NCBI GenBank assembly: GCA_026399435.1
Contig: JAPLQX010000029.1
Span: 1 to 64,000 of the forward strand
DNA: 64,000 bases
Reading direction: 5' to 3'
Origin: Rhodocyclales bacterium
GTDB lineage: Bacteria > Pseudomonadota > Gammaproteobacteria > Burkholderiales > Rhodocyclaceae
Position numbers and translations under genes: made by a program
The notes under the pieces: generated by a model
Told to the model about the DNA's origin: nothing
The model's input: only the letters and a program-made list of their open reading frames with translations
The model's database searches: none
Part shown: positions 50,340-61,041 of the stretch, piece by piece
How positions within the stretch are numbered: the stretch's first letter is position 1
Layout of the letters: each line of letters opens with the position of its first letter

Positions 50340-53030
50340 ATGCCCCCCCTCGTCGATATCGTTGAAACATCGCCTTACCTCGGGCGCCTGCTGGAAGCGA
50401 GGCCGGCGCTGGCGGCTGAAGTCGAGTCCTCCCTGGATCAGCCGGTAAGCGCCGGCGAGTTGTCGACCTGGCTGGAGGCCCAGCCGGTCACCGAAGGCAA
50501 TCTCAAGCCTGTTCTGCGGCAGCTCAAGCAGCGGGCTTATGCCCGCATCGCCGCGCGCGATCTGGCCGGCCTGGCGCCCCTGTCCGAAGTCACGGAATGC
50601 ATGACCCTGATCGCCGAACTGGCGGTAAGGAAGGCTGTGGAAGTGCTCGGCCAGGGTCTGCTCGAACGCTACGGGACGCCGCGCGGCACGGGGGAGGGAA
50701 ATTCGGGCCGGGCCCAGGAATTGATCGTGATCGGGATGGGCAAGCTCGGCGGGCGCGAACTGAATGTGTCGTCCGACATCGATCTGATTTTCGTCTTTCC
50801 CGAAGACGGGCAGACCGACGCAGTTAACGCAAATTCGCGGTCGATTTCCAATTTCGAGTTTTTCACCCGCCTCGGACGCGCCCTGATCAACGCCATTGCC
50901 GAGGCGACCGAGGACGGCCGGGTGTTTCGCGTCGACATGCGCCTGCGGCCCAATGGCGATTCCGGTCCACTGGTGTGCTCATTCGAGATGCTGGAGAACT
51001 ACCTGATCACCCAGGGCCGCGAATGGGAGCGCTACGCCTGGATCAAGGCACGGCCGCTGACGGGAACCCGTCACGAGGAGCTGGAACAGATCCGGCAGCC
51101 CTTCGTCTTTCGCAAGTATTTCGATTTCGGCGCCATCAATGCGATGCGCGAACTGCACGCGCAGATTCGGCGCGAGGTGGCGAAGAAGGACATGGCCGAC
51201 AACGTCAAGCTCGGTCCCGGCGGCATACGCGAAATCGAATTCATCGCCCAGGTATTCCAGCTGATTCGCGGTGGGCGCGATACTCCCTTGCAGATCAAGC
51301 CGACGCAGGAGGTGCTGAAGCTTCTGGCAGCGCGCGGCATTTTAACGACGGATGCGGCGGCGGAGCTTGCGTCCGCCTACGTTTTCCTGCGCCGCCTCGA
51401 ACATCGCCTGCAATACCTCGACGATGCCCAGACGCACAGCCTGCCGGCGGCCGGCGAGGATCGCCGGCGGGTGGCCAAGGCGATGGGTTTTGCCAGCTTC
51501 GAGGCTCTGCTCGAGGAATTGGACGATCACCGCGCCGCGGTATCGCGCCACTTCGAACAGGTCTTCGCCGATCCGAATCATGGCGAACATGCCTTGGCGG
51601 GACTTTGGCACGATGCCGGCGGCGAGGCGCAGGAAGAAAATTTCGAACGCCTGGGCTACCGCAATCCACCGGCCGCCGCGCAGCGGATCTCGGCACTGCG
51701 AGGGGGGCCGCTCTATCAGCAGATGTCGCAGGAGATTCGCAGCCGTTTCGATGTTCTCGTGCCGCGCCTGATCGAGGCCGCGGCAGCTCTGCCGAACCCG
51801 GATGAAACGCTGTCGCGTGGCGTCGACCTGCTCGAGTCGATTTCACGGCGCGCGGCCTATCTGGCCTTGTTGCAGCAGTATCCGCAGGCGCTGCAAAAAG
51901 TCGCGCAGCTGGTCAGCAGTTCGAGTTGGGCCGCGGCTTACCTGCAGCGCCACCCGATCCTGCTCGATGAATTGCTTGATCCGCGCTTGCTCGATGCCGT
52001 GCCGGACTGGACGGGGTTTCGCGCCCAGTTGTCGGCGCTGCTTGAGGAACAGGAGCCCGATACCGAGCGGCAGATGGACATCCTGCGCGAAGCGCATCAC
52101 GCCCAGGTGTTCCGCCTGCTGACACAGGATGTCGCCGGCTTGCTGACCGTCGAAAAACTGGCCGACCACCTCTCGGAGCTCGCCGACATCCTGCTCGCTG
52201 CCGCGATCCAGCGGGCCTGGCTGAAGATGCCGAAACGCCACATCGAGAGCCCCAGATTCGCCGTCATCAGCTACGGCAAGCTGGGCGGCAAGGAACTGGG
52301 TTACGCCTCGGATCTCGACCTGGTGTTCCTGTTCGACGATCCCGCGCCCGAGGCCGGCGAAAACTACGGGCGCCTCGGTACCCGGCTCAATACCTGGCTA
52401 TCGGCGCAGACATCGGCCGGACAGTTGTTCGAAACCGATTTGCGGCTGCGGCCCAACGGCGACTCAGGTCTCGCGGTGAGTTCCATCGCGGCCTTCCGCA
52501 AGTACCAGCTCGAATCGGCCTGGGTCTGGGAACATCAGGCCCTGACCCGTGCCCGCTTTTCGGCCGGGGACCGCGCGGTCGGCGATGCCTTCGAGCGCAT
52601 TCGCTGCGAAGTGCTGCGGCAGCAGCGCGATCTCGCCAAATTGCGCGAGGAGGTGCTGGCCATGCGGCAGAAGATGATCGATGCGCACGGCACCAAGGGC
52701 GATGAGCGTGAACGCGTGTTCGACCTCAAGCATGATCCGGGCGGACTGGTCGACGTCGAGTTCATCGTGCAGTATCTGGTGCTCGGCCATGCCCATCAGC
52801 ACGCCGAACTTACCGGCAACCTGGGCAACATCGCGCTGCTGAAGATCGCCGCCGGTCTTGGCCTGATACCGGCCGCTCTCGCCGAGGAAGTGCGCAATGC
52901 CTATCGCGACTATCGCCGCATGCAGCACGCGCTGCGCCTCAACGCCGCCCGAGCGCGCGTCGCTCCCGAGTCGGTGCGGCAGCGCGTCGATGCGGTGCGC
53001 AGCTTGTGGCGTTTCGTGTTTGAATCTTGA
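50340..53030 (+). CDS. glnE: Bifunctional glutamine synthetase adenylyltransferase/deadenylase GlnE
   Basis: GlnE adjusts glutamine synthetase activity to nitrogen status by adding and removing AMP. The 896-residue protein has two nucleotidyltransferase domains. Their paired active-site motifs are GMGKLGGRELNVSSDIDLIF (N-terminal, deadenylase) and SYGKLGGKELGYASDLDLVF (C-terminal, adenylylase). The short upstream gap carries divergent promoter-like boxes. Confidence 0.97.
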   Translation: MPPLVDIVETSPYLGRLLEARPALAAEVESSLDQPVSAGELSTWLEAQPVTEGNLKPVLRQLKQRAYARIAARDLAGLAPLSEVTECMTLIAELAVRKAVEVLGQGLLERYGTPRGTGEGNSGRAQELIVIGMGKLGGRELNVSSDIDLIFVFPEDGQTDAVNANSRSISNFEFFTRLGRALINAIAEATEDGRVFRVDMRLRPNGDSGPLVCSFEMLENYLITQGREWERYAWIKARPLTGTRHEELEQIRQPFVFRKYFDFGAINAMRELHAQIRREVAKKDMADNVKLGPGGIREIEFIAQVFQLIRGGRDTPLQIKPTQEVLKLLAARGILTTDAAAELASAYVFLRRLEHRLQYLDDAQTHSLPAAGEDRRRVAKAMGFASFEALLEELDDHRAAVSRHFEQVFADPNHGEHALAGLWHDAGGEAQEENFERLGYRNPPAAAQRISALRGGPLYQQMSQEIRSRFDVLVPRLIEAAAALPNPDETLSRGVDLLESISRRAAYLALLQQYPQALQKVAQLVSSSSWAAAYLQRHPILLDELLDPRLLDAVPDWTGFRAQLSALLEEQEPDTERQMDILREAHHAQVFRLLTQDVAGLLTVEKLADHLSELADILLAAAIQRAWLKMPKRHIESPRFAVISYGKLGGKELGYASDLDLVFLFDDPAPEAGENYGRLGTRLNTWLSAQTSAGQLFETDLRLRPNGDSGLAVSSIAAFRKYQLESAWVWEHQALTRARFSAGDRAVGDAFERIRCEVLRQQRDLAKLREEVLAMRQKMIDAHGTKGDERERVFDLKHDPGGLVDVEFIVQYLVLGHAHQHAELTGNLGNIALLKIAAGLGLIPAALAEEVRNAYRDYRRMQHALRLNAARARVAPESVRQRVDAVRSLWRFVFES

Positions 53031-53050
53031 TCGTATTCCAGGAGTGATCC

Positions 53051-54301
53051 ATGCCCGTCAATTACGCTACCCCCGCCCCTGAAGCCCTGTTCCCCGTTGC
53101 CGGAGTTCGCCTCGGAACGGCGGAAGCGGGCATTCGCAAGAAGAACCGGCGCGACCTGACGCTGATCGAGTTTGCGCCCGGCAGCCGCGCTGCCGGCGTG
53201 TTCACCCAGAATCGCTGTTGCGCGGCACCGGTCACCCTGTGCCGCGAGCATCTGGCGACCGATAGCCGCATTCGCGCGCTGGTGATCAACACCGGCATTG
53301 CCAACGCCGCTACCGGCGAGCAGGGCATGCGGGCCGCGCGTGACACCTGCGCCGCCGTGGCGCAACTACTCGGATGCGCAGCCGATGAAGTGCTGCCGTT
53401 TTCGACCGGGGTGATCCTCGAACATCTGCCGGTGGATCGCCTGATCGCCGGCCTGCCGGCGGCGCAGGCCGACCTCGCGGCCGATCACTGGCACGCGGCG
53501 GCACACGCCATCATGACCACCGATACGGTCGCCAAGGCCGCTTCACGCCGCATTGCTCTGGATGGCAAGACCGTTGCCGTTACCGGCATCAGCAAGGGCG
53601 CCGGCATGATCCGGCCCAACATGGCGACCATGCTCGGCTTTGTGGCCACCGATGCGGGCATCGCTCCGGCCCTGTTGCAGACGTTGGCGAAAAGCGCCGC
53701 CGACGCGTCGTTCAACTGCATCACGGTCGATGGCGACACGTCGACCAACGATTCCTTTGTCGTCATCGCCACCGGCGCGTCGGGCTGCATGATCGACAGC
53801 GAGGCGTCACCGCACTGGCCTGCGGTGCGCGATGCGGTGATCGGCGTGGCGCGGGAACTGGCGCAGGCCATCGTGCGCGACGGCGAGGGCGCCACCAAGT
53901 TCATCACCGTGAAAGTCGGCGGTGGCGGTACGGTGGCGGAGTGCCGTCTGGTGGCCTATGCGATCGGCCACTCACCGCTGGTGAAGACGGCCTTTTTCGC
54001 GTCCGATCCGAATCTCGGCCGGATTCTCGCTGCCATCGGCTACGCCGGCATTGCCGACCTCGATGCAGCCGGCGTGAAGGTCTGGCTCGGAAGTGGCGAC
54101 GAAGAGGTGCTGGTGTCGGAAAACGGCGGCCGGGCGGGCAGCTACCGCGAGGACGATGGCGCACGGATCATGCAGGCCGCGGAAATCTCGGTCCGCGTCG
54201 ATCTCGGCCGCGCGATTGATGGCAAAGGCGCAGAGGCCACCGTCTGGACCTGCGATTTCTCCTATGATTACGTCAAGATCAACGCCGACTATCGCTCATG
54301 A
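53051..54301 (+). CDS. argJ: Glutamate N-acetyltransferase/amino-acid acetyltransferase ArgJ
   Basis: ArgJ transfers acetyl from N-acetylornithine to glutamate in arginine synthesis. The 416-residue precursor self-cleaves before the threonine in [16 protein letters not shown]. The N-terminal segment [15 protein letters not shown] and the C-terminal [16 protein letters not shown] are typical. Whether it is mono- or bifunctional cannot be told. Its stop overlaps the DUF4202 gene by 4 nt. Confidence 0.96.
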   Translation: MPVNYATPAPEALFPVAGVRLGTAEAGIRKKNRRDLTLIEFAPGSRAAGVFTQNRCCAAPVTLCREHLATDSRIRALVINTGIANAATGEQGMRAARDTCAAVAQLLGCAADEVLPFSTGVILEHLPVDRLIAGLPAAQADLAADHWHAAAHAIMTTDTVAKAASRRIALDGKTVAVTGISKGAGMIRPNMATMLGFVATDAGIAPALLQTLAKSAADASFNCITVDGDTSTNDSFVVIATGASGCMIDSEASPHWPAVRDAVIGVARELAQAIVRDGEGATKFITVKVGGGGTVAECRLVAYAIGHSPLVKTAFFASDPNLGRILAAIGYAGIADLDAAGVKVWLGSGDEEVLVSENGGRAGSYREDDGARIMQAAEISVRVDLGRAIDGKGAEATVWTCDFSYDYVKINADYRS

Positions 54302-54897
54302 CCATTCAAGATCAGCAACGCTTCGACCGCGCCATCGTCCTGTTCGATACCGCCAACGCGCAGGATCCGAACCAGGACGAGGGCCAGCCCAAGGAACTGC
54401 TCTACGCAAGACGCATGACCGGGATGATCGGCCGCTATGCGCCGGATGCGAGCGAGGCTGCGCAACTCGCCGTTCGCGCCCAGCACATCGAGCGCTGGAC
54501 CGTGCCGCGCAGCAACTATCCGATGACCAAGGAAGGCTATTACGCCTGGCGCACCGGGCTCTATATGTTCCATGCCGAAACGGCGGGGGAGCTGATGAAA
54601 CAGGCCGGCTACGACGACGCAATGATCGAACGCGTGAAGGCGGCCGTGGGCAAGCGGGGCCTCAAGGTCAACGCGGATACTCAGATGCTGGAGGATGTGA
54701 CCGACCTCGTGTTCATCGAGCACTACATGCTCGGCTTTGCCTGCCAGCATGCCGATTACAGCGAGGAAAAGTGGCTCGACATCATCCGCAAGACATGGAG
54801 AAAAATGTCGGAGCGCGCCCATGCGTTTGCCACCGGTGGCGGCCTGAAGCTGCCGGAGCCTCTGGTGCCCCTGATCCTCAAGGCGATCGGCGTCTGA
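54298..54897 (+). CDS. DUF4202 family protein
   Basis: This 199-residue cytosolic protein is recognised as DUF4202-like by segments such as [29 protein letters not shown] and the acidic [13 protein letters not shown]. The conserved histidines and acidic residues suggest a metal-dependent fold, but no activity is known to me. Translational coupling with argJ hints at a link to amino-acid or nitrogen metabolism. Confidence 0.82.
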   Translation: MTIQDQQRFDRAIVLFDTANAQDPNQDEGQPKELLYARRMTGMIGRYAPDASEAAQLAVRAQHIERWTVPRSNYPMTKEGYYAWRTGLYMFHAETAGELMKQAGYDDAMIERVKAAVGKRGLKVNADTQMLEDVTDLVFIEHYMLGFACQHADYSEEKWLDIIRKTWRKMSERAHAFATGGGLKLPEPLVPLILKAIGV

Positions 54898-54936
54898 CAG
54901 GACGCACAACATAACAATCCCCAAGGAGACAGCATC

Positions 54937-55815
54937 ATGAAAGTCGGATTCATAGGTCTTGGCCTGATGGGCCGCCCGATGGCACTGCATCTGGAAAAAG
55001 CCGGCCACGAACTGCATCTGTGGGCGCGCCGGCCGGAGTCGCTGGCCCCCTTTGCTGCCGTCAACGCCAGGACGCATGCCAGCCCGGCGGAGGTGGCGAA
55101 GCATGCCGATGTGGTCATTGTCATGGTGGCCGACGCGCCCGACGTGGAAGCGGTCTGCCTCGGTGCGGACGGGCTTGCCGCTGGCGGCAAGGCAGGCCTG
55201 ATCGTGGTCGACATGTCGACCATCAACCCCAATGCGGCGCGCAGCATCGGCCTTCGTCTCGCGGAGAAGTGCATCGAGTTCGTCGATGCGCCGGTGTCCG
55301 GCGGCGAAACCGGGGCGATCAACGCCGCGCTGACGATCATGGCCGGCGGCAAGGCCGCAGCCTTCGAGAAGGTGAAGCCGCTCCTGGAAAAGATGGGCAA
55401 GTCGGTGACGCTGATCGGGGATTCCGGCGCCGGACAGGTGGCCAAGGCCTGCAACCAGATCCTCACCGGCGTCGGCGTCCTCGCCGTGGCGGAAGCCTTC
55501 AACTTTGCGACGAAAAGCGGCGTCGATGCGGGCAAGGTGCGCGAAGCCCTGCTGGGTGGTTTCGCCTATTCCAAGATTCTGGAAAATCACGGCCAGCGCA
55601 TGCTCGATCGCAACTTCAAGCCCGGCTTCAAGGCCTGGATGCACCAGAAGGACTTGCGCATCGTGATGGAAGAGGCACACCGCATGGGCCTGATGCTGCC
55701 TTCGGCGGCGGCCACGGCACAAGTCTTCAACGCCATCGTCGGCAGCGGCATGGGCGAGAACGACTCGATCTCGGCGCTGATGCTGCTGGAGAAGATGTCC
55801 ACGCCGGCGACATGA
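54937..55815 (+). CDS. Beta-hydroxyacid dehydrogenase family oxidoreductase, copy 1
   Basis: This 292-residue NAD(P)-dependent enzyme is of the GarR/GlxR/3-hydroxyisobutyrate dehydrogenase type. The dinucleotide loop is GFIGLGLMGRPMA, the substrate motif FVDAPVSGG, and the catalytic lysine is in GQVAKACNQ. Substrate is unassigned; tartronate semialdehyde or succinic semialdehyde reductase are possibilities. A Shine-Dalgarno AAGGAG lies 8 nt upstream. Its stop overlaps the second copy. Confidence 0.9.
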   Translation: MKVGFIGLGLMGRPMALHLEKAGHELHLWARRPESLAPFAAVNARTHASPAEVAKHADVVIVMVADAPDVEAVCLGADGLAAGGKAGLIVVDMSTINPNAARSIGLRLAEKCIEFVDAPVSGGETGAINAALTIMAGGKAAAFEKVKPLLEKMGKSVTLIGDSGAGQVAKACNQILTGVGVLAVAEAFNFATKSGVDAGKVREALLGGFAYSKILENHGQRMLDRNFKPGFKAWMHQKDLRIVMEEAHRMGLMLPSAAATAQVFNAIVGSGMGENDSISALMLLEKMSTPAT

Positions 55816-56696
55816 AAATAGGCTTCATCGGCCTGGGTGCCATGGGGGCGCCGATGGTCGGACATCTGCTGCGTGCGGGATACTCCGTGGGCGTATGGAG
55901 CCGCCGTGCTGCCAGCGCCGACTCCGTGGTCGCCCTGGGTGCGATGCGGTGCGCGTCGCCCGCCGAGGTCGCGCGCGATGCAGGGATTGTCTGCACCAAT
56001 GTCACCGGCAGCGCCGATGTGGAGGGACTGGCCTTTGGCCCGCAGGGCTTGGCCCAAGGCTTTGCCGCAGGCAGCCTGCACGTCGATTTTTCCACCATCG
56101 CGCCGTCCGCCGCGCGCCGCATCGCGGCACGCTACGCCGCGCACGGCGTCGACTTCGTCGATGCTCCGGTGTCGGGTGGCAGCGCTGGCGCTCAGGGTGC
56201 CACGCTGGCCATCATGTGGGGCGGAGAGTCGGCGCTGGCGACACGCCTGCAGCCGATCTTCGACGTGCTCGGCAAGACCGTTGTGCATGTCGGCGCGACG
56301 GGCGCCGGGCAGGTGGCCAAGGCCTGCAACCAGATGGTGATGGTAGCAGCGATCGAAGCGGCAGCGGAAGCGGCGCGGCTGGCGGCCGCTGCCGGCATCG
56401 ACTTTGCCAGGGTTCGCGCCGCGATGCTGCATGGCTCGGCCGGCTCGCGGGTGCTGGAGGTGTTCGGTGGCCGCATGGCGACACGCGAGTTTGCGGCGGG
56501 CGTCGAAGCACGGCTGCATCACAAGGACTACGCACTGCTGCTGGACGAAGCAACGCGGATCGGCGTGCCTTTGCCGATGTCGGCCGCCGTAGGGCAGCAA
56601 TTGAACGCGTTGATGGCTCTGGGCTGGGGGAGGGATGACACATCATCGCTGCTGCGCGTGCTCGAAACAGGCGACCAACGGCGTCCGGCACAATGA
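55812..56696 (+). CDS. Beta-hydroxyacid dehydrogenase family oxidoreductase, copy 2
   Basis: This 294-residue paralogue of the preceding gene shows the same motif set: GFIGLGAMGAPMVG, FVDAPVSGGSAG and GQVAKACNQMVM. The two differ widely outside the motifs, so the duplication is old and substrates probably differ. It overlaps its neighbours on both sides by 4 nt, which places it in one transcript with the c-di-GMP gene downstream. Confidence 0.9.
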   Translation: MKIGFIGLGAMGAPMVGHLLRAGYSVGVWSRRAASADSVVALGAMRCASPAEVARDAGIVCTNVTGSADVEGLAFGPQGLAQGFAAGSLHVDFSTIAPSAARRIAARYAAHGVDFVDAPVSGGSAGAQGATLAIMWGGESALATRLQPIFDVLGKTVVHVGATGAGQVAKACNQMVMVAAIEAAAEAARLAAAAGIDFARVRAAMLHGSAGSRVLEVFGGRMATREFAAGVEARLHHKDYALLLDEATRIGVPLPMSAAVGQQLNALMALGWGRDDTSSLLRVLETGDQRRPAQ

Positions 56697-59269
56697 GCAG
56701 CGGTGCGGTCGTGCGGCCACCGAAGAAAGCCGTACTCGAGCTCAACGCGATTTTCGAGAACGCCACGGTCGGCATTCTGTTCACCCACAATCGGCGGCTG
56801 ATTCAGGCCAATCGCCTGTGTGCGGAGATGTTCGGTTACTCGCTGGACGAATTCATCGACCAGTCTGCGCTGATTCTCTATGCCGACCAGGAAGCCTACT
56901 CCGCGCTAGGACGCGAGGCCGGCCCGGTGCTCGCCGCCGGGCGTTCTTTTCGCGCCGAGACTCGGCTCAAGCGCAAGGATGGCAGCCTGTTCTGGTGCCG
57001 TGTTTCGGCCAAGGCGGTCGATCCAGAGCATCCCCGGGATGGCACCCTGTGGATCATCGAGGACATCGCCGAAGACCGCTTGATGATCGAAGCGCTCGAA
57101 GGCAGCACGCGCGAGCTGTCGGCCATCCTGGATACGGCTTCGGCAGGCATTGCGGTCGTGCGCAATCGCGTCTTCGTTCGTAGCAATCGTCGTTTCGAAG
57201 AAATACTGAATCTGCCGGCGGGATCGCTGGTGGGCCAGTCCGTACGACGCATGTTCAACAGTGACGAGGAATTCCAGCGTATTGGCGAAGAGGTCTATGC
57301 CGAGTTTTCCGCTGGTGAGGTGCATCGGCGCGAGCAGGCCTATCTGCGCGGCGACGGCGGGACGGTTTGGCTGCGCATCAGCGGCAGCGCCTTCGATGCG
57401 GCGAACCCCCACGCCGGTTCGGTCTGGCTGATCGAGGACTTCACTGCCACGCGCGAGGCTGAAGAGCGTGCGCGGCAGGCCTTCGACGAGCAGCAGCTGA
57501 TTTTCGACAATGCAGCGATGGGTATCCTGTTTGTGCGGGACCGCGTGGTGCAGCGCTGCAATCGCAGGCTGGCGGAGATCTTCGGCTACCGGCCGGAGGA
57601 ACTGACGGGACGTTCGACCCACGTGTTCTATCTCACCGAAGAGGACTACCAGCGCGACGGCGTCCTGGTCGAGCCGGTCGTCAGGGAAGGTCGAACGCAT
57701 ATTGGCGAGAACCGGGTGCGCCACAAGGATGGCCATGCGTTCTGGGTGCGTACCACCGGGCGGCGCGTCGACACCGAGAACGACAGCGTCATCTGGATAG
57801 TCGAGGACGTGACGGAGCGCCATCAGGCGGAGGAGGCGCTGCTGCGCGCCCATGACGAACTGGAGCAGCGCGTGGTTGAGCGCACTGCCGAGCTGGCAAC
57901 TGCCAATACGCAGTTGCAGGAGGAGGTGTTCGAGCGGATGCAGGCCGAGCAGCGCATCTGGCATGTCGCCCACCACGACAGCCTGACCGGCCTGCCCAAT
58001 CGCACCCTGCTGCATGACCGGCTGCAGCAGGCCCTGGCGCAGGCGCAGCGCGGCCGGCATCGTGTCGCGGTGATGTTTCTGGATCTCGATCGGTTCAAGA
58101 CCATCAACGATACCCTCGGCCACGCCGTCGGCGATGAGCTGTTAAAGCAGGTGGCAGAGCGCTTGAGCAGCGTGGTGCGGGCAGTCGATACCGTGTCGCG
58201 CCTGGGCGGCGATGAGTTCGTCGTCGTCCTCCACGAAATGTCCTCGCCTGATGATGTGGTACAGGTAGCGGAAAAGATTCTGCAGGCGCTGGCGACCGTG
58301 GCGACGATCGACGGCCACCAGTTGCACGTCACCTCGTCGATCGGCATCAGCATTTTCCCCGATGACGGTGACGAGGTTTTCGCCCTCATGAAGAATGCCG
58401 ATACGGCGATGTATCGCGCCAAGGCGGCCGGGCGAAACAACTTCCAGTTCTTTGCGCTCAAGATGAACGAGCAGGCCTCGCACTTCTTCACGCTCGAGAA
58501 CAGGCTGCGCGAGGCGATCGGCACACGCCAACTGGTCCTGCACTATCAGCCCCTGGTCGACTGGCCGCGCCGCGCCGTGTGCGGCATGGAGGCGCTGGTG
58601 CGCTGGAACGACGCGGAGCAGGGGCTGATCGATCCGGGCGAGTTCATTGCGGTCGCCGAGGAAACCGGGCTCATCGTGCCGCTGGGTGAATGGGTGCTGG
58701 GCGAGGCGCTGCGGCAGAATAGCGTCTGGCAGCAGGAGGGGCGGCCGCTTCTGCCCATCTCGGTCAACCTCTCGCTGCGTCAGTTCCGGCAGAAGGATCT
58801 GGTCGAGACCCTGCGCCGCATCCTGGCCGACACCGGGCAGCCGGCCCGGCTCCTGGAACTCGAAATCACCGAGACGACTCTGATGCACGACATCGAAGAT
58901 GCCCGGGCCAGGCTGCAGGAAATTGCCGCCATGGGTGTGCGGCTGGTCATCGATGACTTCGGCACGGGTTATTCGAGCCTGAGTTACCTCAAGCGCTTTC
59001 CGGTGCATAAGCTGAAAATCGACCAGAGTTTCGTGCGTGACCTCAACGTCGATCCCGATGATGCGGCGATCGTCACGGCGATCATCGGACTGGCCAGGAG
59101 CCTGGGCCTCGACACGCTGGCCGAGGGCGTGGACACCCGCGAGCAGCTCGATGCCCTGCTCGGACTCGGCTGTGAGAAGTTTCAGGGATTTCTGTTCTCG
59201 CACCCGCTGCCGCCAGCCGAGGCCGATCGAATCTTCGGACCGGTGCTGGGGCCGGGCTCTCGGGCATAA
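56693..59269 (+). CDS. PAS-GGDEF-EAL bifunctional c-di-GMP protein
   Basis: The 858-residue cytosolic protein has three PAS/PAC units (about residues 15-385), a coiled-coil linker ([20 protein letters not shown]), then GGDEF and EAL domains. RLGGDEF is intact with an RxxD I-site (RAVD) before it. The EAL domain has [22 protein letters not shown] and KIDQSFV. Both activities look competent. It is coupled to the upstream dehydrogenase by a 4-nt overlap. Confidence 0.92.
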   Translation: MSSGAVVRPPKKAVLELNAIFENATVGILFTHNRRLIQANRLCAEMFGYSLDEFIDQSALILYADQEAYSALGREAGPVLAAGRSFRAETRLKRKDGSLFWCRVSAKAVDPEHPRDGTLWIIEDIAEDRLMIEALEGSTRELSAILDTASAGIAVVRNRVFVRSNRRFEEILNLPAGSLVGQSVRRMFNSDEEFQRIGEEVYAEFSAGEVHRREQAYLRGDGGTVWLRISGSAFDAANPHAGSVWLIEDFTATREAEERARQAFDEQQLIFDNAAMGILFVRDRVVQRCNRRLAEIFGYRPEELTGRSTHVFYLTEEDYQRDGVLVEPVVREGRTHIGENRVRHKDGHAFWVRTTGRRVDTENDSVIWIVEDVTERHQAEEALLRAHDELEQRVVERTAELATANTQLQEEVFERMQAEQRIWHVAHHDSLTGLPNRTLLHDRLQQALAQAQRGRHRVAVMFLDLDRFKTINDTLGHAVGDELLKQVAERLSSVVRAVDTVSRLGGDEFVVVLHEMSSPDDVVQVAEKILQALATVATIDGHQLHVTSSIGISIFPDDGDEVFALMKNADTAMYRAKAAGRNNFQFFALKMNEQASHFFTLENRLREAIGTRQLVLHYQPLVDWPRRAVCGMEALVRWNDAEQGLIDPGEFIAVAEETGLIVPLGEWVLGEALRQNSVWQQEGRPLLPISVNLSLRQFRQKDLVETLRRILADTGQPARLLELEITETTLMHDIEDARARLQEIAAMGVRLVIDDFGTGYSSLSYLKRFPVHKLKIDQSFVRDLNVDPDDAAIVTAIIGLARSLGLDTLAEGVDTREQLDALLGLGCEKFQGFLFSHPLPPAEADRIFGPVLGPGSRA

Positions 59270-59270
59270 T
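59265..59270 (+). promoter_or_regulatory. -10 box for the FKBP gene
   Basis: CATAAT overlaps the stop codon of the preceding gene and lies 36 nt before the FKBP start. No -35 box was identified. Confidence 0.35.
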
Positions 59271-59306
59271 GCGCAGATCGATAAATTACCAACATGGAGT
59301 AGCGCA

Positions 59307-59651
59307 ATGAGTCAGATCACCACGGCCAGCGGCCTCGTCATCGAAGAATTGCTTGTCGGCGAAGGTGCAGAAGCCTGCGCCGGGCAGACCGTTAGCGTGC
59401 ATTACACGGGCTGGCTGACGAACGGTTCGAAATTCGATTCGAGCAAGGATCGCAATGAGCCTTTCGAGTTCCCGCTCGGAGGTCGCTACGTGATTGCCGG
59501 CTGGGACGAGGGCGTGCAGGGGATGAAAATCGGCGGCAAGCGCAAGCTGACGATCCCGCCAGCGCTCGGCTACGGCGCTCGCGGCGCGGGTGGCGCGATT
59601 CCGCCCAATGCGACGCTGGTGTTCGAGGTGGAACTGCTCGGACTGAATTGA
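59307..59651 (+). CDS. FKBP-type peptidyl-prolyl cis-trans isomerase
   Basis: This 114-residue single-domain FKBP lacks a signal peptide, so it is cytosolic. The full fold is visible: [18 protein letters not shown], the active-site [20 protein letters not shown] and [26 protein letters not shown] 59307 has GGAG 7 nt upstream; the open frame further upstream is a shadow of the GGDEF-EAL gene. Confidence 0.95.
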   Translation: MSQITTASGLVIEELLVGEGAEACAGQTVSVHYTGWLTNGSKFDSSKDRNEPFEFPLGGRYVIAGWDEGVQGMKIGGKRKLTIPPALGYGARGAGGAIPPNATLVFEVELLGLN

Positions 59652-59694
59652 TTTTCAGGAGGGAGGACAGCGCGCCCCGGTCCTCTCGCCCGCC

Positions 59695-60867
59695 ATGAAC
59701 CTCTTCCTTCCTTCCCGTCTGCCGAACGTCGGCACCACGATTTTTACCGTCATGTCGCGGCTGGCCGCGGAACATGGTGCGATCAACCTGTCGCAGGGCT
59801 TTCCCGACTTTTCCCCGTCGCCGCTCCTGCTCGATCGTGTCACGCATCACATGGCGGCTGGCGCCAACCAGTATCCACCCATGGCCGGTGTCCCCTCGTT
59901 GCGCGAGGCCATTGTCGAAAAGGTCGCGCGGCTGTATCTCGCCACCTATGACCCTGAAACCGAAGTGACTGTGACGGCCGGGGCGACCCAGGCGATCTAC
60001 ACGGCCATTGCTGCCTGCGTCCGGCCGGGCGACGAGGTGATCGTGTTTGCGCCGGTCTATGACTCCTACGTGCCCGGCATCGATCTCAATGGCGGCCACG
60101 CCGTGTTTGCCCATTTGCGCTTTCCCGAGTTCAAGCCTGATTGGGACGAAGTCCGCGCGTTGATCACGCCTCGCACGCGCATGATCATCATCAATTCACC
60201 GCATAACCCGAGCGGGTCGGTATGGTCGGCCGACGACATGGCGATGCTGGAATCCCTGGTGCGGGACACGAAGATCGTCGTTGTCAGCGACGAGGTCTAC
60301 GAACACGTGGTGTTCGACCAGAAGCAAGACGGGAATGGAATGCTGGGACACCAAAGCGTGACCCGCTATCCCGGGCTGCGCGAGCGCAGCTTCGTCGTTT
60401 CCAGTTTCGGCAAGACCTATCACGTGACCGGCTGGAAGGTCGCCTACTGTTTGGCGCCGCGCGCCTTGATGAACGAATTTCGCAAGGCCCACCAGTTCAT
60501 CGTATTCACCGTGCATCATCCGGCGCAGCTCGCGCTCGCCGATTTCATGCGCGAACACCCGGAGTTCGCTGATCAGTTGGCCGCCTTCTATCAGGCCAAG
60601 CGTGATTTCTTCCGCAAGCAGCTCGAGGGCTCGCGTTTTGTTCTGCTGCCCTGTGCCGGCACTTACTTCCAGCTGGCAACCTACGCCGCGATCAGCGACG
60701 AACCGGATACGCGCTTTGTCCAGCGTCTGACCACCGAACACGGCGTCGCGGCGATTCCCGTTTCGGCCTTCAATCCGGACGGCGAAGATCAACGCGTGAT
60801 TCGTTTTTGCTTTGCCAAGAACGAGACCACGCTGGCGGCGGCCGGCGAACGCCTGCGGGCGCTCTAG
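59695..60867 (+). CDS. PLP-dependent aminotransferase, methionine aminotransferase (YbdL)-like
   Basis: This 390-residue class I/II aminotransferase has the N-terminal GAINLSQGFPDF, NSPHNPSGSVWS, and the PLP lysine in SSFGKTYHVTGWK. The pattern fits the YbdL/kynurenine aminotransferase group, which transaminates methionine and aromatic amino acids. It follows the FKBP gene by 43 nt and converges on the phasin gene. Confidence 0.9.
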   Translation: MNLFLPSRLPNVGTTIFTVMSRLAAEHGAINLSQGFPDFSPSPLLLDRVTHHMAAGANQYPPMAGVPSLREAIVEKVARLYLATYDPETEVTVTAGATQAIYTAIAACVRPGDEVIVFAPVYDSYVPGIDLNGGHAVFAHLRFPEFKPDWDEVRALITPRTRMIIINSPHNPSGSVWSADDMAMLESLVRDTKIVVVSDEVYEHVVFDQKQDGNGMLGHQSVTRYPGLRERSFVVSSFGKTYHVTGWKVAYCLAPRALMNEFRKAHQFIVFTVHHPAQLALADFMREHPEFADQLAAFYQAKRDFFRKQLEGSRFVLLPCAGTYFQLATYAAISDEPDTRFVQRLTTEHGVAAIPVSAFNPDGEDQRVIRFCFAKNETTLAAAGERLRAL

Positions 60868-60960
60868 CGTCGCCGTACCACCAGCGCCGACTTTCGACAC
60901 CGTCCGCGCTCGAATGGACTGGGCTTTGCCCGCCTGGGATTCCGCTTCGCGGGCAGGCGA

Positions 60961-60993
60961 AAAAAGACCCGACGCCTTGCGGGGTCGGGTCTG
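60961..60993 (-). terminator. Intrinsic terminator of the phasin gene
   Basis: On the minus strand a 9-bp stem (AGACCCGAC / GTCGGGTCT) is followed directly by TTTTTT, 48 nt after the phasin stop. A second, weaker hairpin (TGCCCGC / GCGGGCA, 60927-60955) lies beside it and may serve the convergent aminotransferase. Confidence 0.8.
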
Positions 60994-61041
60994 AAACCAG
61001 CCCTTTTGCGGGGCCGGAGGAGGAGACGTTACGAAAGTCGC

